Source of the DNA: JAUILH01 sp965230535
GTDB lineage: Bacteria; Bacteroidota; Bacteroidia; Flavobacteriales_D; JAUILH01
Length of the DNA: 64,000 nt
Assembly (NCBI GenBank): GCA_965230535.1
Contig: OZ246010.1
Location: 2,170,001-2,234,000, forward strand
Reading direction: 5' to 3'
Shown here piece after piece: positions 34,587 through 42,715 of the stretch (position 1 is its first letter; the number at the start of each line of letters is the position of its first letter). Position numbers and translations under genes: made by a program. Under the pieces are notes generated by a model. That model did no database searches and was not told the origin of the DNA. It worked only from the letters and a program-made list of their open reading frames with translations.

Positions 34587-35662
34587 TAAGACAATTGTAT
34601 TTGTAGTTCAACTTTGTAGGTTTTTCCGCCATTTGATTGGTTTTCAGAAATAATCAGTTCGTGTTTCCCAGGATATAACAAGGCTAATCTGTTTTTCGCA
34701 TTATTTATGCCCAATCCGCCTGAGTTCATAGCCCCTGGTTCGTTCACCACATTGTTCATCACAGACATACTTAGGTGTTGGTTTTTTAAATCAATTTGCA
34801 AATCAATTTTGGATGTTTGGCTTGGATTAACACCATATTTAAACGCGTTTTCTATAAACGGAATTAACAACATTGGGGCAATCTTTTCTTTTCCATATAG
34901 CCCATCATTAATATTAATACTACAACTAACTTGGGTATTTTCTGTTGTCCTCAACTGCTGTAACTCTATATAGTTTTGGATGTACTCAATTTCCTTGTTC
35001 AACAGAATGTAATCAGCCTGAGAGTCATTCAAACCATAGCGCATCAACCCTCCAAGCCGAGCAATTCCATCGGCAGTCTTTACACCATTTTCATCCAGAG
35101 ATAGCGCATATAAACTATTTAGTGTGTTGAACAAGAAGTGTGGATCAACCTGCGATCTCAGAAAGGCTAACTCCATTTTGTTTCTCTCTGCTTGTAGCGC
35201 TTCAATCCTGTTGAGGTTAATAACCCAGTCTCTTGTAAACCTGTAACCTGTTGAGAAAAACATAATGGTCACAAAAGACCCCAGAACATTTCCGCTGTTC
35301 ATAAAGTTTGACTGTATCTCCAGCCATAAGTCTGCTTGCTCATTAGGAAAGAAGGGGGATATGATACCTATTCTTAGCACCTCAGAAGCAAACGCTGACA
35401 ACACAACGAGAGTGCAATAGCTTATCCACTTCTTTCTACTAAGATATCTGGGAATAAGTCCAAATGCGTTGAAATAAAACAACCCAGGAATGTAAAGCAC
35501 ATAAAAGATGTTCTGTACTTTAAGATAGTCTGGAAACTCACGCCAGGTCGAAAGCTCCGTCATAAGCAAAAGCGTCAACAGGAAAGACCAGCCAAGAAGA
35601 TGGAGAATTAATTCTCCATTTCTGGCCCCGTAAGATCTTATTTTGGCAAGCTTCCCAGACAT
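34586..35662 (-). CDS. LytS-family sensor histidine kinase
   Basis: 358 residues from ATG 35662, chosen because longer starts run into the upstream permease gene. Four predicted membrane helices (about 15-165). The kinase core begins with LRSQVDPHFLFNTLNSLYALSL, the phosphorylated His in the His_kinase family pattern, and ends with an ATPase domain (FIENAFKYGVNPS, GLGINNAKNRL). No extracellular sensor domain of any size is present, so it may sense via the membrane or through the exporter encoded next to it, as in BceS- or LytS-type systems. Confidence 0.88.
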   Translation of the reverse strand: MSGKLAKIRSYGARNGELILHLLGWSFLLTLLLMTELSTWREFPDYLKVQNIFYVLYIPGLFYFNAFGLIPRYLSRKKWISYCTLVVLSAFASEVLRIGIISPFFPNEQADLWLEIQSNFMNSGNVLGSFVTIMFFSTGYRFTRDWVINLNRIEALQAERNKMELAFLRSQVDPHFLFNTLNSLYALSLDENGVKTADGIARLGGLMRYGLNDSQADYILLNKEIEYIQNYIELQQLRTTENTQVSCSININDGLYGKEKIAPMLLIPFIENAFKYGVNPSQTSKIDLQIDLKNQHLSMSVMNNVVNEPGAMNSGGLGINNAKNRLALLYPGKHELIISENQSNGGKTYKVELQIQLS

Positions 35663-35693
35663 CCTTTTCAACTTATTATCCAAACTTAAACTA

Positions 35694-36470
35694 TTACTTA
35701 ATATCACCTTTGTTTTCCTGATAAAACCCCAATAAAGAGAATAGGGCAAAGAAACTTAGGCTTAATACCAAAACTCTGTTGATCATTGATGGGTCAAAGT
35801 TATTCAATGATTCAGGAGATGTAAACATAGCATAACAGTACGGCACATACTGAGCGATACTTGGTTTGCTTGCTATCATCAAGCTCAAAATAAAACCTAA
35901 CATTCCTATGCCAAGAGGTGCCAGGTAGTTCTTAAACCGATAACTCATCCAGTATTGGATCCCAATGATCCCCATAATTGAGATATAAGATTTAAACACA
36001 TTAGACCACACTGCCATCATGTCCGGGTTTGCATTCTGAAAACCATATTCTGGCACCAAAATGCCAAGCAGCCACCCTGCAAATAGTGAGCTAAGAACAT
36101 ATATTAAATAAGTGATAGCTACCAACACCAGTACAACCAGTAGTTTGGAAAAATAGACTTGCCCTCTTGATTGTGGCAGGCAATAAAGTTGCTTCCAGGC
36201 GTTGGATTTATGCTCTACATTGACTAATGAATTTGTGACTAACACAACGAATGGTATCATTAATAAAATTGAGACAAAGTTGAGTCCCAAACCAAAGAAT
36301 TCTTGCCAGGGGTCGGTCATTTCTGCGACATTGGGTATTCTCAAAAGATAGATTAAGGACATAAATGCGGTCACTAGTACACCGCCCAACAGGCACAACC
36401 ATAATATAGGGGTACGCTTAAGTTTGTACCTTTCGGCCAGTAGGTTTCTGTAGAATAATTGAAGTTTCAT
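35694..36470 (-). CDS. ABC-2 type permease (BcrB/NatB-like)
   Basis: 258 residues, six predicted transmembrane helices (first at about 22-44, last at about 232-250). The N-terminal YRNLLAERYKLKRTPILWL start is typical of lantibiotic/bacitracin-type export permeases. It pairs with the ATPase gene 10 bases upstream to form an exporter, probably for peptide antibiotics or for membrane stress; the substrate is inferred only from family habit. It is followed by the sensor kinase and LytTR regulator genes. Confidence 0.82.
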   Translation of the reverse strand: MKLQLFYRNLLAERYKLKRTPILWLCLLGGVLVTAFMSLIYLLRIPNVAEMTDPWQEFFGLGLNFVSILLMIPFVVLVTNSLVNVEHKSNAWKQLYCLPQSRGQVYFSKLLVVLVLVAITYLIYVLSSLFAGWLLGILVPEYGFQNANPDMMAVWSNVFKSYISIMGIIGIQYWMSYRFKNYLAPLGIGMLGFILSLMIASKPSIAQYVPYCYAMFTSPESLNNFDPSMINRVLVLSLSFFALFSLLGFYQENKGDIK

Positions 36471-36480
36471 AGTCTTGTTT

Positions 36481-37389
36481 TTATTGGTTCGTTAATTGAA
36501 GAAAAAGTTGTTCCAGATTGTGAGTAACCGGACTTAGTTCATAGAGATCTATTTGATGCTTATGTATAAATTTTGCGACCTCTGGCAGTTGAGATCTGTT
36601 TGACAAATGCAACTCCAGGCCATCTGGTAAACTGCCCACTTCATATTGATCTTTTAACAAATCGTAGAGCTTGTTATTATCGGAGCCCACAACCTTTACC
36701 GATAATTGATTTTGTTTAAGCGTTTCTAGTTCTTTAATACTTCCTTCAAACAAAAGTTTACCAGACTTCAAAATGCCAACATGGGTGGCAATTCGTTCAA
36801 TTTCTCCAAGTAAATGACTTGACAGAAGAATTGTTGTTCCATTTTTGTTAAGCTCCCTTATAATGTTTCTAATTTCAATGATTCCGTTTGGATCTAGTCC
36901 GTTAGTTGGCTCATCCAGAATCAACAACTTAGGATCAGAAAGTAGTGCAATGGCTAAACCCAAACGTTGCTTCATTCCCATTGAATATTGTTTGGTGCTT
37001 TTACCAGAATAATTTTGAAGATTGACCAGTTTTAGCACATGGTCTACTCTGGTTTTCGGAAGATCAAGGTATGTACATGTTATTTTAAGAATCTCCCTGG
37101 CGTTAAGGTGCTTGTATAAACTTGGGGACTCAATGAGAGTACCGATTTTCTGTAGAATGGCTTGTTTGTTTTTTTGAATATTCTTTCCAAATACCTCAAT
37201 ACTGCCAGATTGAGGAGATAGCAGGCCTAAAATTGCACGAATTGTGGTGCTCTTTCCTGCGCCATTTCCACCTAAAAAGCCATATATACTGCCTTCGGGT
37301 ACGTTTAAATCCAAACCTTTAAGAACCTTAGCATCCTTGGTGTAGCCATAATCAAGTTGATTAATTGAAATAATGTGTTGTGTTTTCAT
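36481..37389 (-). CDS. ABC transporter ATP-binding protein (BcrA-like)
   Basis: 302 residues. Walker A GGNGAGKSTTIRA, signature YSMGMKQRLGLAIALL, Walker B LLILDEPTNGLDPNG and the switch His in LLSSHLLGEI. The extra 90-residue C-terminal domain is typical of BcrA/NatA-type ATPases. It powers the permease encoded next. It is the first gene in the four-gene unit exporter-kinase-regulator, with 200 bases upstream for a promoter. Confidence 0.93.
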   Translation of the reverse strand: MKTQHIISINQLDYGYTKDAKVLKGLDLNVPEGSIYGFLGGNGAGKSTTIRAILGLLSPQSGSIEVFGKNIQKNKQAILQKIGTLIESPSLYKHLNAREILKITCTYLDLPKTRVDHVLKLVNLQNYSGKSTKQYSMGMKQRLGLAIALLSDPKLLILDEPTNGLDPNGIIEIRNIIRELNKNGTTILLSSHLLGEIERIATHVGILKSGKLLFEGSIKELETLKQNQLSVKVVGSDNNKLYDLLKDQYEVGSLPDGLELHLSNRSQLPEVAKFIHKHQIDLYELSPVTHNLEQLFLQLTNQ

Positions 37390-37600
37390 ATGCTTGTAAT
37401 TTCTCTACAAGCTTACAGACACCACAATAAAGACTAAAAATAAGGTGGTGGTTGATTGAAACTTTGGTACGAAATAGCCAAATTTTGGTGTGAGTTGTTT
37501 TCCAATAATTTAAATGATTGAATCAATAGACTTACAATCAACCATCAGTTCATCATAAAATTTAAAAATTCGGTATCTTGCCAGTCCAAAAGTTTTGATT

Positions 37601-38650
37601 ATGCCAATTAACGTAGACCTTCTAGCTAAAATTTGCAAGGCACCAGGGGCGCCGGGCTTTGAAAAAGAGATCAGGGAACTTGTTCTTAAGGAAATAGAGG
37701 GCCTCTGCGATTCCATAGATATCGATAACATGGGCAATGTTACGGCTATTAAAAAGGGCCGTGAAGACAAACGTGTGATGATTGGTGCGCACATGGATGA
37801 AATTGGATTTATCGTGACCCATATTGATAAAAATGGGTTTTTAAGGTTTCATACACTTGGTGGGTTCGACCCAAAAACTCTGACTGCTCAGCGCGTGATT
37901 GTTCACGGAAAGAAGGATTTGCTTGGTGTCATGAGCTCTAAGCCTATTCATGTAATGACTGCTGAGGAGCGTCAAAAGCTACCAAAGACCACTGATTATT
38001 TTATTGATCTGGGAATGCCTTACGATGAAGTAATTAAGTATGTGGAAGTGGGCTCTCCTATCACCCGTGAACGTGAGTTGATTGAAATGGGAGATTGCGT
38101 TAACTCAAAGTCGCTTGACAACAGGTTAGCCGTTTTCATTTTGATAGAATTGTTGCGTGAATTAAAGGACAAGGAAGTGCCTTACGATATTTATGGTGTA
38201 TTTACTGTCCAGGAAGAAATTGGCATCAGAGGTGCCAGCGTAAGCGCACAAAAGATTCAACCGGATTTTGGTTTTGGACTGGACACGACCATTGCTTTTG
38301 ATTTGCCGGGAGCAGCTGAACATGAAAAAGTGACCTCCCTTGGAGAAGGCGCTGCCATCAAAGTAATGGACAGCAGAACTGTGTGCGACTATAGAATGGT
38401 TCGCTACATGAAAGAAACGGCCAGTAAACACAACATTAAGTGGCAACCGGAAATTTTAACGGCAGGAGGAACAGACACTGCTGGTATTCAGCAAATGACT
38501 GCTGGAGGTTCTATTGCCGGGGCCGTATCTATTCCAACACGCCACCTGCACCAGGTAGTAGAAATGGCTCACAAACAAGACATCAGAGATTGTATAGATT
38601 TACTGAAAGCATGCGTGTCTGATTTAGACAAAGGTGACTGGGCTTTTTAA
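37601..38650 (+). CDS. M42 family metallopeptidase (glutamyl aminopeptidase/endoglucanase-like)
   Basis: 349 residues from ATG 37601. Zinc ligands and catalytic residues are present: IGAHMDEIGF (His), NSKSLDNRLAVF (bridging Asp), VQEEIGIRGA (two Glu), GLDTTIAFD (Asp), and IPTRHLHQVVEM (His). M42 enzymes are cytoplasmic, dodecameric aminopeptidases that digest peptides. No signal peptide. The glycosyltransferase gene follows 6 bases later. Confidence 0.93.
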   Translation: MPINVDLLAKICKAPGAPGFEKEIRELVLKEIEGLCDSIDIDNMGNVTAIKKGREDKRVMIGAHMDEIGFIVTHIDKNGFLRFHTLGGFDPKTLTAQRVIVHGKKDLLGVMSSKPIHVMTAEERQKLPKTTDYFIDLGMPYDEVIKYVEVGSPITRERELIEMGDCVNSKSLDNRLAVFILIELLRELKDKEVPYDIYGVFTVQEEIGIRGASVSAQKIQPDFGFGLDTTIAFDLPGAAEHEKVTSLGEGAAIKVMDSRTVCDYRMVRYMKETASKHNIKWQPEILTAGGTDTAGIQQMTAGGSIAGAVSIPTRHLHQVVEMAHKQDIRDCIDLLKACVSDLDKGDWAF

Positions 38651-38656
38651 ACTTGT

Positions 38657-40138
38657 ATGAAACGTATTAAATCCTGGCTCTCTGTTGAGCACAACGCATA
38701 TCGTTTATCGATTTTAGTTCTTGTTATAACCTGTGTTTTCTCGGTAGGTTACCACCATTTCGATGAGCATTTTCAGTTGCTGGAGTTTGCCGGAATTAAG
38801 TTAGGTCTCAATACCCCGGAAGAACTTCCGTGGGAGTATCACGAACAAATGAGGCCGGCATTTCAGCCTTTTATTGTCTACTGCACTGCCAAAATTCTTG
38901 GACTCGTCAATCTGGATGATCCCTTTACCATCACTTTAGTTCTGCGCATATTTTCTGCTGCCCTAAGCTTCATTGCGCTTTTATTGCTTTACAGAACCTT
39001 CAAGCCTCAAATTAGAGACAAACAACTCAACAACTGGTTTTTGTTTCTTTCCTTTTTCTTTTGGCTAGGGATGTACAATGCTGTTCGGTTTTCGTCAGAA
39101 GGTTGGGCAGCTTCACTATTCACCATAGGTTTTTGCCTGTATCTCAACATCAGAGAGCCCAGGTTTAGGTTTTTATCGAATAAACCACTTCTGTCGTTTC
39201 TGTCTGTTGGACTTATTCTTGGTGGTGCTTTCTTATCAAGATATCAAGCCGGATTTCTCATTGTGGGTTTCGGAGCCTGGATGCTTTTTATGGGTAGAGA
39301 AAAATTCAAGCACCTGCTTATCATTCTGATTGGAATTTTGGTCATGTTTGGGGTTGGTGTATTGCTGGATCGTTGGCTATATGGTGAATGGACGCTTACT
39401 ACATGGAACTATCTGGACGTAAATATTCTTCAGGATAAAGCGGCTAAGTTTGGTGTATCACCCTGGTATCATTATTTCGAACAGTTTTTCATTCACGGCA
39501 TACCGCCATTCAGCCTGGCTCTACTCTTAGGCCTGGTGTACTATGTGGTTCGCTTCTGGAAAAGTCCTTTGGCCTGGTCAATTGTACCTTTTCTTCTCAT
39601 TCATTTCATGATCGGACACAAGGAGCTTAGGTTTTTATTTCCAGTCGTGATATTTCTCCCTGTACTTTTTATTCTTCCGGTTCAGGAGTTAAAAGATCGT
39701 TGGAAAAACAGTGCGTCACTTTCAAAGTTTTTACGCGTTTTTGTCAGCATATTTTTCGTGGTAAACAGTGTGCTTTTGGGTATTGTCATGATCAAACCGG
39801 CAGATACGCATCTCTCTCTCTATAGAAGCATCTACAACAACTACGAAGAACCCATTACTTTGTATTATGTGGACATCAATCCCTTTAACAGGATTAAGAA
39901 CATTCACTTTTACAGACGTCCTAACCTTGAGTTAAAACACGTCACCAATCTCGATTCTTTAGAGCAAATTAAGGATGAAACTTTCCTGGTTGTGTTAACG
40001 CCTAAAAGCAAAAAAGAGTCATTCGTTAAAGACAAAAAAGTCATTTTTCAATCCTATCCGGATTGGATACAATCCATCAACTATGGTGGTTGGGTAGAAA
40101 GGTCCAAAGCCTGGTTTTTGTATGAAGTGTCAAACTGA
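38657..40138 (+). CDS. GT22-type membrane mannosyltransferase-like protein
   Basis: 493 residues with about 10-12 transmembrane helices. The N-terminal loop has HHFDEHFQLLEFAGIKLGL and LPWEYHEQMRPAFQPF, the acidic loop typical of GPI/ALG9-like GT22 glycosyltransferases, and later IGHKELRFLFPVVIFLP, the HKExRF motif of that family. It would transfer a sugar from a polyprenyl-phosphate donor to a glycan or protein at the periplasmic side. Acceptor unknown. Confidence 0.8.
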   Translation: MKRIKSWLSVEHNAYRLSILVLVITCVFSVGYHHFDEHFQLLEFAGIKLGLNTPEELPWEYHEQMRPAFQPFIVYCTAKILGLVNLDDPFTITLVLRIFSAALSFIALLLLYRTFKPQIRDKQLNNWFLFLSFFFWLGMYNAVRFSSEGWAASLFTIGFCLYLNIREPRFRFLSNKPLLSFLSVGLILGGAFLSRYQAGFLIVGFGAWMLFMGREKFKHLLIILIGILVMFGVGVLLDRWLYGEWTLTTWNYLDVNILQDKAAKFGVSPWYHYFEQFFIHGIPPFSLALLLGLVYYVVRFWKSPLAWSIVPFLLIHFMIGHKELRFLFPVVIFLPVLFILPVQELKDRWKNSASLSKFLRVFVSIFFVVNSVLLGIVMIKPADTHLSLYRSIYNNYEEPITLYYVDINPFNRIKNIHFYRRPNLELKHVTNLDSLEQIKDETFLVVLTPKSKKESFVKDKKVIFQSYPDWIQSINYGGWVERSKAWFLYEVSN

Positions 40139-40175
40139 CGTCACTCTGGTTTTCAGGATTTCGTAAATTCATTTC

Positions 40176-41141
40176 ATGATAAAACAGGCCATTTTAGTAT
40201 TTTTCATTTTTCTCATAAATGCCGGGTTCTCGCAAAAAAGCAGTAAGCATGAGGAATTGGGAGCGGTAGATTGGCTCCGGGACTATGATGCGGCTGTTGA
40301 ACAATCAAAACAAAATGGAAAGGATATTTTAATTCTGTTTCAGGAAGTTCCGGGTTGTGCAACATGCAGAAACTACGGCCACAATGTTTTGAGCAATCCT
40401 TTAATGGTTGAAGCCATAGAAAACAACTTTGTTCCCCTGGCTATTTTTAATAACCTTGGCGGAAAGGACAATGAGATTTTGGAAAAATTTGGAGAGTACA
40501 GTTGGAACAACCCGACTGTTAGGATTGTTAACACAAAAGAGGAAACCATTGTTCCCAGGATCAGTGAAGACTACTCTGCGTTAACCCTGTGCTCGCGAAT
40601 GATTCAGGCCATTTCTAAAAACAAACAGACCATTCCGAATTATCTAAGTTTACTGGAACAACAATTGTTGAGTAATGCCAAAAACCGGGCTGATATATAC
40701 TTCAAAGTGCCTTGTTTTTGGTCGGGCGAAAAAACTTTTGGCAACATGACAGGTGTTCTGCAAACTTCTTCCGGGTTTAGTGGCGGATTTGAAGTGGTAA
40801 AAATCTCTTACAATTCAGATTTGGTTTCAGAAAAGGAGATAAAGTCGCGTGGCAACAAAGACGGCTATGAATTCATCGATCCTAAGCAGGTGGACTTTGT
40901 GGTTTCTGATGAAGACGTGCATTATTACCTCAAAAACTCGGATTACGTCTATCTGGCCTTATCAGATATTCAAAAAACCAGGGTTAACAGTGCGTTGGGT
41001 AGAGGTGTTTCTCCATTAAAGTATCTAAGTCCAAATCAACTAAGGTGCTGGTATGCTGTTGAGAAATCTAAAGAAGGAAAGCAGCCATTGATTAAGCATA
41101 CTTTCTCTTATGCCTGGGGCTTGATGATGAGCTATCTGTAA
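40176..41141 (+). CDS. Secreted thioredoxin-like/MsrA-like fusion protein
   Basis: 321 residues with a signal peptide (LINAGFSQ). Residues about 30-130 are thioredoxin-like with a short active site, EVPGCATCRNYG (CxxC). Residues about 175-235 read VPCFWSGEKTFGNMTGVLQT and SGGFEVVKISYNSDLVSEKEI. This lines up with the MsrA pattern GCFWGxE ... GVxxTxxGYxGG ... EVxxVxYDP, with C180 at the place of the catalytic Cys and a Glu two residues after Trp-Ser. The fusion could repair oxidised methionines in the periplasm with its own reductant. The MsrA C-terminal region is diverged. Confidence 0.65.
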   Translation: MIKQAILVFFIFLINAGFSQKSSKHEELGAVDWLRDYDAAVEQSKQNGKDILILFQEVPGCATCRNYGHNVLSNPLMVEAIENNFVPLAIFNNLGGKDNEILEKFGEYSWNNPTVRIVNTKEETIVPRISEDYSALTLCSRMIQAISKNKQTIPNYLSLLEQQLLSNAKNRADIYFKVPCFWSGEKTFGNMTGVLQTSSGFSGGFEVVKISYNSDLVSEKEIKSRGNKDGYEFIDPKQVDFVVSDEDVHYYLKNSDYVYLALSDIQKTRVNSALGRGVSPLKYLSPNQLRCWYAVEKSKEGKQPLIKHTFSYAWGLMMSYL

Positions 41142-41149
41142 ATGCTGTT

Positions 41150-41956
41150 CTAAAAGCTCATTTCTCCGTCCTTAGACTTTTTCTTTTTGGGCTTTTTACT
41201 GCCTTTTTTCTGACGTTTTTTGCTTCCCAAATCAGTGAAGGGATTTTCTCCTGGCCTTACCTTTCTTGGATATAGGGCCAGGTTAGGCGCCTCTTGTCTT
41301 TTTTTGTTCGCCTTGTCCAGTTTTCTTCTGTTGGTTTTAAACTGGGGATTGTTGTTCTTAACTTTTTCCTTCTTTACGCGCTTATCACCCTTCTTTCTTC
41401 TGTGTTTTTTTCGGTCGTCGTGCTTATCTCTTTTGGCTCGTTTTTGTTTTTTGTCTTTGAATTTGTAGCGACCCTTTCCTTTGTTTTTACCCTTGTTGCC
41501 GCCATATTTTCCGCTAAACGGGTCTTTATTTTTACCTGAGTTTTTCTGCCTTTTCCCCCCGGCCGCAAAAGGGTCTTTCTTGCTGTATTTTGGTTTTTTT
41601 CCAGCCTTATAACTGAACAAATCCGATTTAGATTTGGCCTTTTTTCTTCGGGTTTTATCGCGGTAAGTAAAGCTATCTGGTTTAGACTTATGTCTTTTGG
41701 TTTTTTGTTTTTGAGTGAATGAATCTCCTTGTCGTTTGCGCCTTGTGCTCTTAGACTTACTTCTAAAGGTATCGCCGGTTTTGGTAGATTTTTTTCTGGC
41801 AGGTTTGTAGCTAAAAGAACCCGATAAGGACTTTTTGCTTTTCTTTTTGGACTTGGAATTGAAGGTTTTCTTACCGTCGTTTACGTTCCCTCCTTTTTGA
41901 GCACTAGCCGAAATGCAGAATAAGGAAATGAGTAATATGAGTAGAAATGCCTTCAT
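41150..41956 (-). CDS. Very basic, repetitive secreted protein
   Basis: 268 residues from ATG 41956, which starts a clean signal peptide (FLLILLISLFCISASAQ). The mature protein is more than a third Lys/Arg. A short hydrophobic tag recurs every 15-20 residues: SGSFSYK, GDTFRSK, GDSFTQK, PDSFTYR, SDLFSYK, KDPFAAG, KDPFSGK. This looks like a degenerate repeat with aromatic anchors. It could bind DNA, LPS or polyanions at the cell surface; I recognise no family. Such a Lys-rich composition can also arise in low-complexity proteins of no set structure. Confidence 0.7.
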   Translation of the reverse strand: MKAFLLILLISLFCISASAQKGGNVNDGKKTFNSKSKKKSKKSLSGSFSYKPARKKSTKTGDTFRSKSKSTRRKRQGDSFTQKQKTKRHKSKPDSFTYRDKTRRKKAKSKSDLFSYKAGKKPKYSKKDPFAAGGKRQKNSGKNKDPFSGKYGGNKGKNKGKGRYKFKDKKQKRAKRDKHDDRKKHRRKKGDKRVKKEKVKNNNPQFKTNRRKLDKANKKRQEAPNLALYPRKVRPGENPFTDLGSKKRQKKGSKKPKKKKSKDGEMSF

Positions 41957-42002
41957 GTTCACTAGTAAATATACGGCAAATGGGAAAAATGGATTCAAGA
42001 AG

Positions 42003-42035
42003 CAAAAAAGGCGTTCATGGTTGAACGCCTTTTAA
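42003..42035 (-). terminator. Terminator of the ferritin gene
   Basis: A perfect stem AAGGCGTTCA/TGAACGCCTT flanked by A and T runs, 25-55 bases past the ferritin stop codon. Confidence 0.85.
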
Positions 42036-42058
42036 ATTCTTTTTTGGAAAACAGTTTC

Positions 42059-42577
42059 CTATGCTGTCTGATCAGGAGCAGCTACAGTGATGTTCATTTG
42101 CTCTAGGTCTCTGTCGAACAAGTACAAGCCTCCTTTATCATTGCCAATCATGTTGATTTTATCCATAATGGTTCTTGCCAACGCTTCTTCTTCAATCTGC
42201 TCTGATACATACCACTGCATAAAGTTGTGTGTAGTGTAGTCTTTCTCCATCAGACAAACATGCACCACTTCATTGATGGACTCTGTTACCATTTCCTCAT
42301 GATCCAGTAAGTTCTGAAAAACCTGCTTCAAAGATTTAAAAGATGCTGGTGGTTTAGACAATGCCGGAATAATGGCTTTTCCGCCTCTTTCGTTCACAAA
42401 CTTAACCAGCTTTAGCATGTGCATTCTTTCTTCATCAGAATGATCATATAAAAACTGTGCAGTTCCATTCAGTCCTTCTGATTCTGCCCATGAAGCCATG
42501 GCCAGATAAAACTGAGATGACTCTGCTTCTTTCTTAATTTGATCGTTAAGTGCTTTTTCTATTTTCTTCTTTAGCAT
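42059..42577 (-). CDS. ftnA: Ferritin
   Basis: 172 residues, the usual bacterial ferritin length. Helix A has EAESSQFYLAMASWAE with a ferroxidase Glu, helix B DHSDEERMHMLKLVKF with Glu-x-x-His, then the further Glu set in HEEMVTESINEV and WYVSEQIEEEALARTIMDK. It oxidises and stores iron as a 24-mer in the cytoplasm. A good promoter lies just upstream; the gene is single. Confidence 0.94.
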   Translation of the reverse strand: MLKKKIEKALNDQIKKEAESSQFYLAMASWAESEGLNGTAQFLYDHSDEERMHMLKLVKFVNERGGKAIIPALSKPPASFKSLKQVFQNLLDHEEMVTESINEVVHVCLMEKDYTTHNFMQWYVSEQIEEEALARTIMDKINMIGNDKGGLYLFDRDLEQMNITVAAPDQTA

Positions 42578-42594
42578 AGCTGGTTTGTTTTAGT

Positions 42595-42602
42595 CAAAAT
42601 TA
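42595..42602 (-). promoter_or_regulatory. -7 promoter box of the ferritin gene
   Basis: TAATTTTG on the minus strand matches TAnnTTTG, 18 bases upstream of the ferritin ATG. Confidence 0.5.
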
Positions 42603-42715
42603 CGTAGATATTGTGGAAGAATGAAAAACAGGCCTCAATTCTTACTTAGTCTAAATTAGCTTTCTTATTGTATAAAACACCTAAAAGAGGGAAAAGGTTC
42701 CCGATAAAAGAGAGC

